Shown here piece after piece: positions 20,271 through 33,456 of a stretch of DNA of 64,000 bases; position 1 is the stretch's first letter, and each line of letters opens with the position of its first letter. Source of the DNA: Symbiodinium natans (taxonomy: Eukaryota; Sar; Dinophyceae; Suessiales; Symbiodiniaceae); assembly GCA_905221605.1 (NCBI GenBank), contig CAJNDS010002283.1:455002-519001 (forward strand), written 5' to 3'. A program made the translations under genes and the position numbers. The notes below the pieces were generated by a model that did not search any database, was not told the origin of the DNA, and saw only the letters and a list, made by a program, of their open reading frames with translations.

Positions 20271-22377
20271 GGGTTTAGGGTTTAGGGTTTAGGGTTTAGG
20301 GTTTAGGGTTTAGGGTTTAGGGTTTAGGGTTTAGGGTTTAGGGTTTAGGGTTTAGCGGGGGTAGCAGGGGAACCCATGAATATCCCTGTTCAGAAGAATC
20401 ATTCAAGTTTAGGGTGCATAGGGCTTCTTGTTTTGGGGGCTGCAGCTGGAGAGTTGAAGGCCCTATGGAGGGAGTCAACCCCGGAACCCCAAACCCTACC
20501 TGGGGTTTAGGGTTTAGGGTTTAGGGTTTAGGGTTTAGGGTTTAGGGTTTAGGGTTTAGGAGTACCTTGTATACCTGAAAAGATGGTGTCGTTTTTCTTT
20601 TCTTGCGGTAAAGCCTCTGTACTGCGTCAGCAGGCAAATTAGGCATGTCCGGTCGCGTCAGAAGCACCTGTTACCTGAAAAAAAGGGTTTAGGGTTCAGG
20701 GTTTAGGGTTCAGCATCTCAAGTCCGAGCATAGTCAAGCAGCTTGTCAAGCGTTGGAAAAAAAACCCACCCACCCAAGAAACCCATAACATTGAGAAAAC
20801 ACAAAGTTCACTCAATACATTCCCAGTAGTTAGTTTTAACGGACCCAAAACCCGAAATCTAATCTAAGGCCCACAATAGGCCCTTTATGCTCTTAGGGCC
20901 TCAAACCCTACGGTTTAGAAGCCCCTATCGGTGAAGGCTCGGTTTTGGTCAAAAATCCAGAAAACGAGAGGCCACCCAGAACCGTCGATTTCAGTACAAA
21001 AAAATCGCATTTTTTATAGGGACCCAGGCCGATCCTGGGGTTCCCCCTCATTCGGGGTTAAAAGCCCTGAAACATCTTGAAAAACATTGAAAAACCTTGA
21101 AAACACTGAAAAACTCTGAAAAATCTTGAAAAACCTTGAAAAGACTCGGGGAAAAGGAAATTCACCGTTGCCCACTTTTGAGGCCAAATACACCGTTGCC
21201 CACTTTTGAGGCCAGGAAAGTCACCGTTGCCCACTTTTGAGGCCAGGAAAGTCACCGTTGCCCACTTTTGAGGCCAGGAAAGTCACCGTTGCCCACTTTT
21301 GAGGCCTGGAAAGTCACCGTTGCCCACTTTTGAGGCCAGGAAAGTCACTTTTGATGCCAGGAAAGTCACCGTTGCCCACTTTTGAGGCCGAAAATCACCG
21401 TTGCCCACTTTTGAATTAGGGTTTAAATACCTTATGATGGAGTAGTTTAAGGGTTTAGGGTTTAGGGTTTAGGGTTTAGGGTTTAGGGCTCAATATATCT
21501 AATTTTTAATGATATGCATGTCGACGTTGAAAGTTGCAAGCCACGTAAACCGCAATTAAACCTCCAGGTTCAGGGTCCAGAGAGTTGAGCCTTGGGCCCT
21601 TAACCTCAAGCCCAGAATCCTAGACCCTAAACCCTAACCCTGAAACCTTTTAGGGTTCAGGGTTCAGGTTTCAGGGTTTAGGGTTTAGGGTTCAGGGTTT
21701 AGGGGTAACGCCCCAAACCGCCCATAGACTGCCGACCTCTATGGCGTGCTGGGCGTCAGCCCCTCAGCGTCCTCCGCTGAGCTCCGAACCGCCCCTTTGG
21801 CCAGTTTGAGGTTTTCGGGTTGAGGTTTTCGGGTTGAGGGTTTAGGGTTGAGAGGTTTGGGGTTTAGGGTTTCGGGTTGTGGGGCTAGGGTTTTAGGGTT
21901 TTGAGGGGTTTAGGGTTGAGGGGTTAGGGTTTGGGGCCTAGGGTTTAGGGTTTAGGCTCGAGGGGTTTAGGGTTAGGGGTTGAGGGGTTTAGGGTTGAGG
22001 GGTTCAGGGCTTGGGGTTTGGGGTTTAGGGGCTTGTTGTTTAGGGTTGAGTGTTGAGGGTTTAGGTTAGTTATTTCGGGTTTAGGGTTCAATGTTTCGGG
22101 TTTAGGGTGTAGGGTTTGCGGTTTGTGGGTTTGGGTTTAGGTTTAGGCTTGAGGTTCAGGATGAATAGAGGGTTATAAGGCCTAGGGGGGGGGGGGGGGT
22201 CCTTTGCAACAACAACCCGGCAGGGTGGAGAGGGTCTGCGGGTTGTAGTGCGTCTGTTGGGTGATAAGTGCTCCATCTTAGGAGGGGGGATTTAGAGTTT
22301 TAGGTGTTACGGTATTCATTGGGCTTCGATGCTGAGAGGGCTTAAGGTTCATAGGGTTTAGGGTTTTTAAGATTTAG
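20271..22377. other. Arrays, minisatellite and telomere-like degenerate DNA
   Basis: TTTAGGG arrays 20271-20355, 20503-20560 and 21443-21488; short tandem CTTGAAAAA units at 21065-21145; the 31-bp minisatellite at 21162-21413; strongly degenerate G-rich repeats 21800-22140. No gene recognised; frames at 21058 and 22088 are repeat translations. Confidence 0.75.
21162..21413. repeat. 31-bp minisatellite
   Basis: Unit TCACCGTTGCCCACTTTTGA plus GGCCAGGAAAG, about eight copies, some shortened. Unrelated to the telomeric motif. The flanking CTTGAAAAA repeats form a separate tract. Confidence 0.92.
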
Positions 22378-24152
<1,775 letters not shown>

Positions 24153-25507
24153 GGGGTTTAGGGTTTAGGGTTTGGGGTTTGGGGTTTAGGGTTTAGGGTT
24201 TGGGGTTTAGGGTTTGGGGTTCAGGGTTTGGGGTTTAGGGTTTCGGGTTCGGGATTTGGGGTTTAGGGTTTAGGGTTTGGGGGATTCGGGTTTTAGGGCT
24301 ATACGGAGACTTCAGGGACCAGGGTTTTACGGAGCGTTGTGGGCTTGTAGGGCTTGAGTGTTGGGGTTGGGGGTTGAAAGTCTAGGGTTTTGGGGGTCCC
24401 TAAACCCTAAACCCCAAACCCCAAACCCTAAACCCTAAACCCCAAAAAGGGGGTTTGGGTTTGGGCCCCGACCTTCAACAGGACCATGCAAAGCCTGTAA
24501 GACCTTCAGCCAAGAGTTCGGATATGGAGATTTTCCGAAATAGGGGCCCTCCCTAAACCCTAAACCCTAAACCCTAAACCCTAAACCCTAAACCCCAAGC
24601 CCTAAACCCTAAACAATAAACCATAATAGGGGTACCCCTGAGAATCTTCCCCTTATACTTAACACTCCTTATTCAGGACTGTTAGTATAGGGAAAAGCAT
24701 TCCAATCCTTCTAAAAGGAACCCTAAACAGGGTACCCCAATTATGGTTTATGGTTTAGGGTTTAGGGTTTAGGGCTTCAGGGTTTAGGGTTTAGGGTTTA
24801 TGGTTTAGGGTTTAGGGTTTAGGGTTTAGGGTTTGGGCTTTAGGTTTAGGCTTTAGGGTTTAGGGTCTAGGGTTTCGGAAACCCCGTATGATGGAAGATG
24901 GTCACTACTGTTATTGTTACTGTGTTTGTTATTGTTGCTCTTCTTGTTTGTGCTACGCTTTGTATTTGCCCCAATGCTATACTATCAGCTATTGCTGTTG
25001 TTACTGTTCTGCCTCTAGAGTTGTTTGCTATAACTAAAATGTTCAACTTTGCCATCGTCATCTATCGTTACTGTTGTTCTTATGGATATGACAAGGACTC
25101 AGGGTTTCGGGTGTCTAGGACCGGCAGTAGCGCCCTTATTTCCGTTTTTTCGGGCTGGGGTTCCCTTATAATCCCCTTAAAACCAAAAAAGGCGCCCTTT
25201 TTCTTCCTGGCTTGCACGGCACGTTCGTGGGTGAGAGCATCGGGTGCCGAACCCCTGCAGCCCGGACCCCGAAATTCTAAGAATCATAAAACATACCCGT
25301 AAATTCTAAGAATAATACAACATACCCCAACCCCATACCCCATAATTTCTTCTAAGAGATTTCAAGGAAGGATTTCACCACACCCCTTAACTTCCTTTAA
25401 GGGGTATGCCCAAGGGGTATGTTGAATATTTCTTAGATACCTGCCTCAGGCCTTAAGCCATAAAACCCCCCCAAACCCCCACCCCCTAAGAGCCTGAACC
25501 TTCACAA
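24153..25507. other. Arrays and unassigned sequence
   Basis: TTTAGGG with TTTGGGG variants 24155-24275, CCCTAAA 24552-24620, TTTAGGG 24750-24870. A family-4 element (CCCCTTATACTTAACA) lies at about 24622-24740. From 24895 to 25090 a T-rich stretch gives a hydrophobic plus-strand frame (VTVFVIVALLVCATLC), probably low-complexity. A family-2-like copy lies at about 25108-25215. Confidence 0.6.
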
Positions 25508-25571
25508 GGAGGCCGCAAAACCGCCGCCGGAACGCCCGAAGAAGCGGGTCTGGCCCTCGTGTGGGTGCAGG
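25508..25571 (+). CDS. Exon-like basic segment
   Basis: After CACAAG|G the frame reads EAAKPPPERPKKRVWPSCGC then R, ending AGG|GTTGGGG. Basic, Pro-rich; no family. Confidence 0.38.
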
Positions 25572-25932
25572 GTTGGGGTTTTTTTTGGGTTCGGGGGTCG
25601 GGGTGTTGGATGTAGAGAGTCTCAACTTAGTGAAGTTTAGGGTTTAGGGTTTGGGGTTTAGGGTTTAAGGCTTTGGGACTCTGAGGGCCCGAAACCCCTA
25701 AACCCCAAACCCCAAACCCTCAACCCTCAACCCTAAACCCCTACTTGCAACCGTAAGCTTTCCCCAACCCTGAGCTCTGTCAACCCCATAAGGCACATGA
25801 ACCCTATTACAGCCTATAAACCCTATATACCCTATAAATCCCATATGCCCTTTAAGCCCCATGAACCCTATAATCCCTATAAGCCCCAGAAACGCCCATA
25901 AAACACAGAGGCCACCAAGCCCCCGGGACCCT

Positions 25933-26009
25933 GATGACCGTTTTGGGGATTATGGCTTTGAGGGACTTCGGGCCGGGGAAGAGCCGCACGCAGCACCTTT
26001 CGCATCAAG
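25933..26009 (+). CDS. Exon-like segment ending at a TTTAGGG array
   Basis: DDRFGDYGFEGLRAGEEPHA then APFAS, ending TCAAG|GTTAGGG in phase 2. The left boundary is uncertain. The array 26010-26140 follows with no spacer. Confidence 0.4.
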
Positions 26010-28608
26010 GTTAGGGTTTAGGGTTTAGGGTTTAGGGTTTAGGGTTTAGGGTTTAGGGTTTAGGGTTTAGGGTTTAGGGTTTAGGGTTCAGGGTTTAGGG
26101 TCTAGGGTTTAGGGTTTATAAGGTTTAGGGTTTAGGGTTTAGAGTGGGATGTTCCCCCTTATACTAACAGTCCTGAGTGGGGATTGTCGTACTGTCATAC
26201 TCCCTATTAAGGACTGTTAGTATAGGGGGGACCATCCCAAGCTTTAGGGTTTAGAGGATTTAGGGTTTAGGGTTTAGGGTTTAGGGTTTAGGGTTTAGGG
26301 TTTAGGGTTTAGGGTGAGGGTTTAGCATGTCGGGCCTAGGGTCTAGCATGTAGGGTTTGGGCATAGGGTTGTGTATGTTCGTGTGTGTGCATGTACCTGA
26401 GGCGAGTGCTCACGCATGTCCTCACGCATGTAGGCGGATCACCAAACCCCCCCCAAACCCCTATAACCCTCCAAAACCCGCTAAACCCTAGAAACCTTCA
26501 CAGAAGAGAAACCCTAAACCCTCAACCCTAAACCCTTAATACGTGTTCCCGCAGGAAATGGCCGAAACCAGACCTCCCTAAACCCCAAACTCTAACCCCA
26601 ACCCCGAACCCCTAACCGCTAACCCCTAACCCCTAAATCCTAACCCCTAAACCCTGAACCCTAAACACTAAACCCTAAACCCTAAACCCTAAACCCTGAA
26701 CCCTAAACCCTAAACCCTAAACCCTAAACCCTAAACCCTAAACCCTAAACCCTAAACCCTAAACCCTAAACCCTAAACCCTAAACCCTAAACCCTTCCCG
26801 AGGCCGGCCCGCGGCCCCGCGTGAAGAAGAAGAGCCGCCTCAGCCGGCACCACGAACGTCGGGTGGGCTTGCAGAGCCTGCGGCTGCGTAGTCTAACCCT
26901 ATAATAACCCTAGGTTCCCTCCTTAAACCCTAAACCCTAAACCCTAAACCCTAAACCCTAAACCCTAAACCCTAACCCCTAAACCCTAAACCCTAAACCC
27001 TAACCTCAATTAGGCTTAGTTATCCCTAAATAGCCTAAATTATGGGGGGGAACCGAGAGGGGGGGGAGGTTTTGAGGGAGGTAGTAGGGGAACCCATGAA
27101 AATCCCATAAATGGGATGTTCCCCCTTATGCTAAAAGTCCTTAGTAGGGATTATGATAGGGCATACTACATTGCCGATTAAGGGCTGTTAGTATAAGAGG
27201 GAACATCCTAACGGAACATCCTAACCTAAAAGCCCGAACAATCCATTAAACCCTGTACACCCTATATAACCCTGTAAACCCTATAAAATGGCTTCATAGC
27301 GTTTAAGGCTGGTTGAGGCGTTCAAACATTTTAGGTTGACAGGGTTTGAGGTTTGGTGGGGTTTGTAGGGTTGAAGCGCTATGGGCTTTGATTAGGCCTT
27401 AGGGGCTTGTTCTTTGGTTTTTTGGGGGCTTATCGAGTAGAGTTGAAAGAGTTGATAGAGTTGCCAGGGTCTCGGGCTGGTCTGGTTTGTGGTGTAGGGG
27501 TCTGGTGTGCAGCGCATACCAGAGTTTTATAGGGGCTTCGGGTTTAGGGGCTCATAGGATTTAACTTATGAAACCCAAACCTACATCTCTGTAGGTTTTT
27601 TACTCTAACACCCTTCATAGGATTCGCAGGCAACCTGCGGAAAGCAAAAGGTCTTGGGGTTCTTAAGGGAGAGTTTGATGGGGCCCAAGGTCAGGTTTTT
27701 GGGGAATTAGGGCTTAGGGTGTAGGGTTTAGGGTTTAGGGTTCAGGACTCAGGCTTTTCGCGACTGAAGAGCCTTCAGGGCTGATCCCCAGGTCCCGAAA
27801 TCGGCCTGAATCAAGCAAAGCCTGAGGCCTAAACCCCAAACTCAACCCCAAACTAAACCGCAAACTCAACCCCAATTGGAGCTCCATGGTGCTTAATAGC
27901 CCAATTATAACTGTACTTTGGATCCGAATCAAAACCATGGGTTGGGGGCCTTCCGAAAATGAGGTGTACCCTTTTGGGGATTCTTATAATAAGCATTATG
28001 TTTTTTTTTTTTTTTTTGGGGGGGGTGGTATATATTCAGGGTATTTGGGGAAATATACCCCACTTGGAGGTTCATGGTACTTGATAGCCCAAGTCTCACT
28101 TCACTTCGAACCCAATTCTCACCATATTAGGGCACTTAAAGGGCTTGTAAGTGGGATGAGAACCCTAAAACCGGGTTTAGGGCTAAGGGTTTGTGGTTTC
28201 GGGTTTAGGGTTTGGAATCCCCTTACCAGAGTCGTACTACCCTCAACCTTACACCCAAAGCAGCACACCCTAAACCTTCTACCCCTCTATGCCTCCAGTA
28301 CACCCAAAACCCGGGCACCCCAGTTGAACCTCAACCCCAAGCCTTAAAACTTACTCACAAGTGGGGGTGTCCGAAATCAAGGTTACCATATTGAGGTCCT
28401 TATTATTATTATGATTGGGGGATCCTATTTGGGGGACTAAAATGGTGGGGCCCTTATTGTCGAAAATCTCACAAGTGGGCCCTTTGGTTGATTTTGAGGA
28501 AGTCAAAATTATGATCCCTTCTAGGGTACCCTAAATATTAGGCGCCGTATTATAGTAGGGATCCAAAAAGGGACCAGAATTTTGACAACCACCCATTTTG
28601 AGGAAGTC
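26010..28608. other. Long arrays, family-4 and family-7 elements, weak exons
   Basis: TTTAGGG 26010-26140 and 26240-26315; CCCTAAA 26640-26795 (over 20 units) and 26930-27005. Weak exon-like pieces: 26555-26580 (EMAETRPP after CCCGCAG|G) and 26803-26910 (basic, VKKKSRLSRHHERR). Family-4 elements at 26146-26238 and 27113-27209; family-7 elements at about 27878-27935 and 28069-28165. The 153-codon frame at 27886-28347 runs through these and is rejected. Confidence 0.65.
26146..26238. mobile_element. Family-4 short inverted-repeat element
   Basis: GGGATGTTCCCCCTTATACT at the left, inverted as TTAGTATAGGGGGGACCATCCC at the right, with inner CAGTCCT/AGGACTG arms. The copy at 27113-27209 has the same layout. 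Confidence 0.85.
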
Positions 28609-28665
28609 AATGATCCGCCTGCGGAAGATTGCCTTGTGGATGCTGCCGGAGCAACGGTGCGGAGG
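28609..28665 (+). CDS. Exon-like segment ending at a TTTAGGG array
   Basis: NDPPAEDCLVDAAGATVRR, ending AGG|GTTTAGGG in phase 0; about ten telomeric units follow. No acceptor assigned. Confidence 0.35.
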
Positions 28666-29057
28666 GTTTAGGGTTTAGGGTTTAGGGTTTAGGGTTTAGG
28701 GTTTAGGGTTTAGGGTTTAGGGTTTAGGGTTTAGGGGTAGATTTCTTGGAGGGTCGTGGTACTTAATAACCTAAGTGTAACTGTACTTAGAACCCAATTG
28801 TAGCCATACTAGGGCACTTGGCGGGCTTATAGGTGGGCGAGAAGTACAGTTATCATTGAGTTATCAGTACCATGAGCCTCCCTAAACCCTAAACCCTAAA
28901 CCCTAAACCCTAAACCCTAAACCCTAAACCCCATAAGTACCATGAACTCCAAGTTTGAGGTGTGGGATCTAGTCTTTAGGGTTCTTCAGATGAGGGCCTG
29001 GGCTTCAAGGTCTCGGGCTTGTGGATTTTTGACAGGTTTCCACGTGCCCCGAAAGAA

Positions 29058-29221
29058 GAGGGTTTAGGGTTTAGGGTTTGGGGTTTGGGGTTTGGGGTTT
29101 GGGGTTTGGGGTTTGGGGTTTGAGTTTGGGGTTTGGGGTTTGGGGTTTGGGGTTTGGGGTTTGGGGTTTGGGGTTTGGGGTTTGGGGTTTGGGGTTTGGG
29201 GTTTGGGGTTTGGGGTTTCAG
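29058..29221 (+). repeat. TTTGGGG variant array ending in a splice acceptor
   Basis: TTTAGGG turns into about 17 TTTGGGG units and ends GGTTTCAG| next to an open exon. Frames through it give G-F-G-V-W repeats and are not genes. Confidence 0.85.
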
Positions 29222-29521
29222 TGGCCGCTCAGCGTGTACGCCCTGACGGCGTCGCCCCCGGATGTCGACGCGTACCCGCAGACGCTGTTCGTCATCGCCG
29301 GCCACGGCCTCGTCTTCGCATGGTACTATGCCATGTTCAATGCTTTGGAGGTCGACAGCTGTGGCGGTGTGGGCAGTCGGCATTGATCACCTTGCACTGG
29401 ACAAGCGTGCAGCGGCAGATTTTGATGCTGGCGTTGACGGCCAATGAGAACTACGGAGGTGCGGAGAACCTCGTCGAGATGTTTCCAGTTTTTGCCCAGA
29501 GGATCGACGCCTTGCTTGCAG
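29222..29521 (+). CDS. Candidate two-exon segment bounded by arrays on both sides
   Basis: Exon 1 (29222-29350) follows GGTTTCAG| and reads WPLSVYALTASPPDVDAYPQ, TLFVIAGHGLVFAWYYAMFN, ALE. A 62-bp intron (GTCGAC ... GTGCAG) leads in phase 0 to exon 2 (29413-29521) RQILMLALTANENYGGAENL, VEMFPVFAQRIDALLA, ending GCAG|GTTTAGGG. Hydrophobic and globular in character; no family recognised. Both outer splice sites lie in telomere-like repeat. Neighbouring exons were not assigned. Confidence 0.5.
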
Positions 29522-30549
29522 GTTTAGGGTTTAGGGCTTAGGGTGTCATTCGGATGTTCATGTTCTGGGGGCGGAGGGGGGTGGGGGGGGGGGGGGTGGT
29601 TAATTAGCAAGTAGTCTTGCAATTTTCGAGGCCGAGTTTCAGAACTTTGGGTTTAGGGTTTAGTATTTGCTGGTTCTCAGAATTGTGATTAAATGCTGAC
29701 AAAGTCTAGATGCAAAAAAACCTCGGGGTTCACCACATACACCCTAGACTTGACGTTTGACATGGACACACCCACAGGCCTTTGGAGATACCCTGAATAC
29801 TAAATACCCGGAATGAGGTAACCAAACCCTAAACCCTAAACCCTAAACCCTAAACCCTAAACCCTAAACCCTAAACCCTAAACCCTTCAGGTGTAGGATC
29901 TTTGTCAAGGGCTGCCCCCAAACCTCGAAGAGAAGCTCCAGCTTCGTTTGGGGAGTGTTCAGAATGAAAGGCTTGGGAGCCCAGTGGTGCCATTTCCCTT
30001 TTTTTGTTGGGTTTAGGGTTTAGGGTTTAGGGTTTAGGGTTTAGGGTTTAGGGTTTAGGGTTTAGGGTTTAGGGTTTAGGGTTTAGGGTCCTATGAAGTA
30101 ACCAACCCCAAAAAGGGCACCCTTATTATCATATGGCTGCTGGACCACCGTGAAGGCCCATTGTGTGTCTCAGGGCTAGGCCCTCTAGACCGTCTCTTCC
30201 AGGGTAATGACTGGTAATCGGGCTCGCTTTGCGCTTCATACAGGGCCCGCTTTGGGCTTATGGAGACTTAGATTTTAGGGTTTAGGGGTGTAGGACCCCC
30301 AAAAAACTGAAAAACCCTACACCCTAAGCCCTAAGCCCCAAACTCTAAAGCCCTAAGCCCTAAACCCTAAACCCTAAACCCTAAACCCTAGGCCCCAAAC
30401 TGAGCAGCCTCATTTGCGACTTAGGGTTCAGGGTTGTAGGACCCCAAGCAGAGTAAGTTACAAACCTCCCTGAGCAGCCAACATGCTAAAGGTTTTGGGC
30501 CTAGGGTTTAGGGTTTAGGGTTTAGGGTTTAGGGCTTAGGGTGCGTCAG
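29522..30549. other. Arrays, one interrupted family-6 element
   Basis: TTTAGGG run, G-run near 29590, CCCTAAA 29822-29885. A family-6 element (29972-30154) is split by a TTTAGGG array at 30010-30089. CCCTAAA 30359-30390. No gene recognised. Confidence 0.7.
29972..30154. mobile_element. Family-6 element interrupted by a telomeric array
   Basis: Left part CTTGGGAGCCCAGTGGTGCC, right part AAAAAGGGCACCCTTATTAT then GGCTGCTGGACCACC. Intact copies (55011, 61142) have GGGTTCCTTTTAAG or similar where this copy has GGGTTT followed by 11 TTTAGGG units. Confidence 0.75.
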
Positions 30550-31066
30550 GCGCGAGGCCCTCGAAGCCCTGTCTACGGAGCTCCGGATGCACCTTGCGGA
30601 TTCTTGGTAGCCCTTGTGGCACCCTTTTGCCCGTCTTCTTTTTTGCTTTTTGATTTTTTTGGTTCAAGGTTCCGTATTTATAAAGGGACCAGCCCTTTAC
30701 CGCCCTAAACCCTTATTGTATTTAGGGTGTAGGGTTTAGGGTTTAGGGTGGCTGCTGGGCTACCAAGGAATTCATGGTGGCCTTTGGCAAGTGCCTTCGC
30801 TCGCATTGGAGTTGGAGATTCTTGCCGCCCCTGCCAGTCCCGGAGGTTTAGGGTTTAGGATTTAGGGTTTATATTGCAGGTTTAAAGAGGGTCAAGAGGC
30901 ACGAGGCATGGCGTCCATGGCCCAAAATTGGTACGTCCGCGGGCTTGACCTGATACAGGCAGTCAGCCTACGGCCATTGGTCTACGAGGACATCTCGAGC
31001 ATGCTTTCGCATTTCTTCCCTGGACCCGAAGTCCTATACAGCTTATGCACCCGAAAACCTACTAAA
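30550..31066 (+). CDS. Candidate three-exon gene; introns are an inverted-repeat element and a telomeric tract
   Basis: Exon 1 (30550-30606) REALEALSTELRMHLADS ends TTG|GTAGCCC, the left end of a family-6 element. Exon 2 (30768-30845) starts after CTACCAAG|, the element's right end, and reads NSWWPLASAFARIGVGDSCR, PCQSR, ending AG|GTTTAGGG. Exon 3 (30880-31066) follows TTGCAG|G and is the best supported: KEGQEARGMASMAQNWYVRG, LDLIQAVSLRPLVYEDISSM, LSHFFPGPEVLYSLC, ending TAA in a CCCTAAA tract. Phases 2 and 2 agree. The second intron would be only 34 bp, unusually short. No family recognised. Confidence 0.5.
30604..30767. mobile_element. Family-6 element with internal telomeric tract, proposed intron
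   Basis: TTGGTAGCCC to GGGCTACCAAG, an inverted repeat of 10 bp. A tract of TTTAGGG-like units (30721-30749) lies just inside the right end where other copies have ATCATAT or similar. Confidence 0.7.
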
Positions 31067-32199
31067 CCCTAAACCCTAAACCGATGGCTCCGAGTTATGT
31101 TGTCATCAATAAAAGCCGGGCTCGCGACGTGTGGAGTTTAGCGTTAGAACCCATATTCCCAAAACTTGTACAAGGTGTGTAGGTCTTAGGAGGGCATGCG
31201 TGGCATGCCAGTGGTCAGAAAGTTATCAGCGCTTGTTTAGGGTATAGAGTTTAGGGTTTAGGGTCCGTGGTTAGGGTTTAGAGTTTAGGGTTTAGGGTCC
31301 TTGGACCCTAAACTCCTCAATCAAGCAGAGGCCTTCTTGCAGTGCTGAATGTGACAAGCAAGAGCCCCAAAATGCTAAACCCTGCAAATGCAGTCCCCAG
31401 AAATATGGACCCTAAGGCCCGAAAGCCTTAAACCCTAACCCCAGCTACTAGTAGGTACGGACATCCTGGCAAGAATTCTTGCCCTGAGCAGGAGGAGGAG
31501 CGATGGGCGGGGTGAAGTGTTTTAAGGTTCCGGGCTGTGCGGTCTTAGGTTTAGGGTTTAGGTTTTGTGGTTTGCTGGACAGGGTTTTTGTGGCGTTCAA
31601 GTGCACGCCCTAGATGCTCAGAGTTTATTTGTCTGTATATACATGTAATTATACTAGAATGACAGATGTAGGTGTTTGTTAAATTTCTTGGCAGATATGC
31701 TAAACCCTACAGCTGTCATAAAGCATACCATGTCTTTGCAACTTAAAGCTCCTTACCGTAGCAGCAACCCAGTCTCGTTTCTGTTATTATTATCTTTTTT
31801 TTTGATCCCTCTCTCTCTCTGTCTCTGTCTCTCTATCATTCCCCCTAGGTTAGTTACAGGGCATAGCCACCCTAAAACCTAAACCCTAAACCCTACACCC
31901 GTAACCCTAAATAGAAGGCACCAAGGGCCGCGCCACAGGGTGTGTAGCCTGTGTACCCCAAACCCTAAACCCTAAACCCTTAAACCTTAACCCTTAACCC
32001 TAAACCCTTAAACCCTAAACCCTTAAACCTTAACCCTTAACTCTTAACCCTTAAACCCTAAACCCTAAACCAGCATTTAGGGCTTTGGGTTTAAGGCAGC
32101 CCAAAAAAAGAGGAAACCCGAAACCCTTAAACCCTAAACCCTAAACCCTAAACCCTAAACCAGCATTTAGGGCTTTGGGTTTAAGGCAGCCCAAAAAAG
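31067..32199. other. Unassigned sequence and CCCTAAA/CCCTTAA tracts
   Basis: G-rich runs at 31240-31300, CT microsatellite at about 31808-31835, mixed CCCTAAA and CCTTAACC units 31945-32070. A 43-bp segment starting CAGCATTTAGGGCTTTGGGT occurs at 32071-32113 and again at 32161-32203, on either side of a CCCTAAA array. The 68-codon frame at 31676-31882 has no support. Confidence 0.65.
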
Positions 32200-32409
32200 G
32201 AGGCGGCTTCCGTTGGCATGGATGTGAGGGCCATGGGTGAGGACAGGACGTTGGCAGCGTTTAGGGCTCGGGGTTTAGGGTTTAGGGTTTAGGGTTTAGG
32301 GTTTAGGGTTTAGGGTTTAGGGTTTAGGGTTTAGGATTCGGTGTTTAGGGTTTAGGGTTCAGGGTTTAGGCTGGAAGGCTCATCAGATTTCGGGCTTGGG
32401 AGAGTTTGA
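32200..32409 (+). CDS. Candidate two-exon segment with an array-only intron
   Basis: Exon 1 (32200-32258) follows CAAAAAAG|G and reads EAASVGMDVRAMGEDRTLA, ending GC|GTTTAGGG in phase 2. The intron 32259-32369 (111 bp) is TTTAGGG-like throughout and ends GGTTTAG|G. Exon 2 (32370-32409) reads LEGSSDFGLGRV and ends TGA. Upstream exons not assigned; no family recognised. Confidence 0.5.
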
Positions 32410-33456
32410 GGTGTGGCTGCGTAGCCTTTGGATTTTATTGGGGGGCTCAAACCCTGAAACCCAAACCCTTGGGTCCTGCCCCCCTTACTAGAACCCAGAG
32501 TAGGCCCTCATTCCCAAAATTTAGGGTTTGGGTTCCCTTATACACACCTTTAAAGCCAAGAAGAGCACCCTTTTTATTCCTAGGTTACTCCTGGGTCTAG
32601 TTCCTGAAGACCATAAAACCCTACTTCCCTAAACCCCTAATTCCGGAACCTTAAACAACCCTCCTCAACTCCAAGCCACAAAGGAAATCCTTAACCTGGG
32701 TCTAGTTTCCTGTAGCGGGAGATATGTATGCGTGTGAACCCTAAGCCCTAAGCCCTAAACCCTAAACCCTAAACCCTAAACCCTAAACTCAATTCCTAAA
32801 CCCTAAACCCTAAAACGCTTCCCAGGGGGTTCCTGGGCTTGTCTGGGTGTGAGCTTAGGGCTGACACCACGCACCCCGAAGCAAGAAGCCCTAAACCCTA
32901 AACCCCAAGCCCTACACCCTAAACCCTAAACCCTAAACCCTAAACCCTAAACCCTAAACCCTACACCCTACACCCTACACCCTCCACCCTTAACCCTCAA
33001 CCCAAACCCTAAACCCTACTATAGACCCTGCAAATACCCGAGCCTCGGGGCTCTGAACCTCTTTGAGGCTTCGTGGATTCTAGAGTTTCTGGGCAGAATT
33101 CCGAAGCACCCCCCCGCCCCTAAACCCCAAACCCGAAGCCAAAAACCCTAAACCCTAAACCGAGCACCACACACCCTCCCCAAAACGACAAAGCCCTGAA
33201 CCCTCTTAGAGCTTCACCCTAAACCCGATAAACCCTATGAACCCCAGAAACCCTCTAAACCTGCAAAACCCGAACAAAAATCCTTTGAAGCCCTATAAAC
33301 CCATAAAACCCGATTGACCGCAACAACACCCTGTAAAACCCTATGAAACCCTACAGACCCGATAAACCCACAAACCCTCAGCCCCAGGCCCTAAACCCTA
33401 AACCCCAAGTTCGAAACCTTAAGCCCCAAACCCTGCAAACCCTACAAACCCTGCAG
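32410..33456. other. Family-2 element and C-rich arrays
   Basis: Family-2 copy at 32491-32600, CCCTAAA 32745-32815 and 32885-33020 (with a CCCTACA sub-block), then degenerate CCCTATAAA-type sequence. No gene recognised; a frame at 32406-32600 spans the element. Confidence 0.7.

Noticed and set aside
24898-25302. 134-codon hydrophobic frame
   Set aside because: The hydrophobic half derives from GTT/ATT/GCT low-complexity DNA and the rest from a family-2-like element.
27886-28347. 153-codon frame
   Set aside because: Reads through two family-7 element copies, a T-run and a G-run.
28976-29386. 102-149-codon frames over the TTTGGGG array
   Set aside because: Pure repeat translation; only the part after the array (from 29222) looks like protein.
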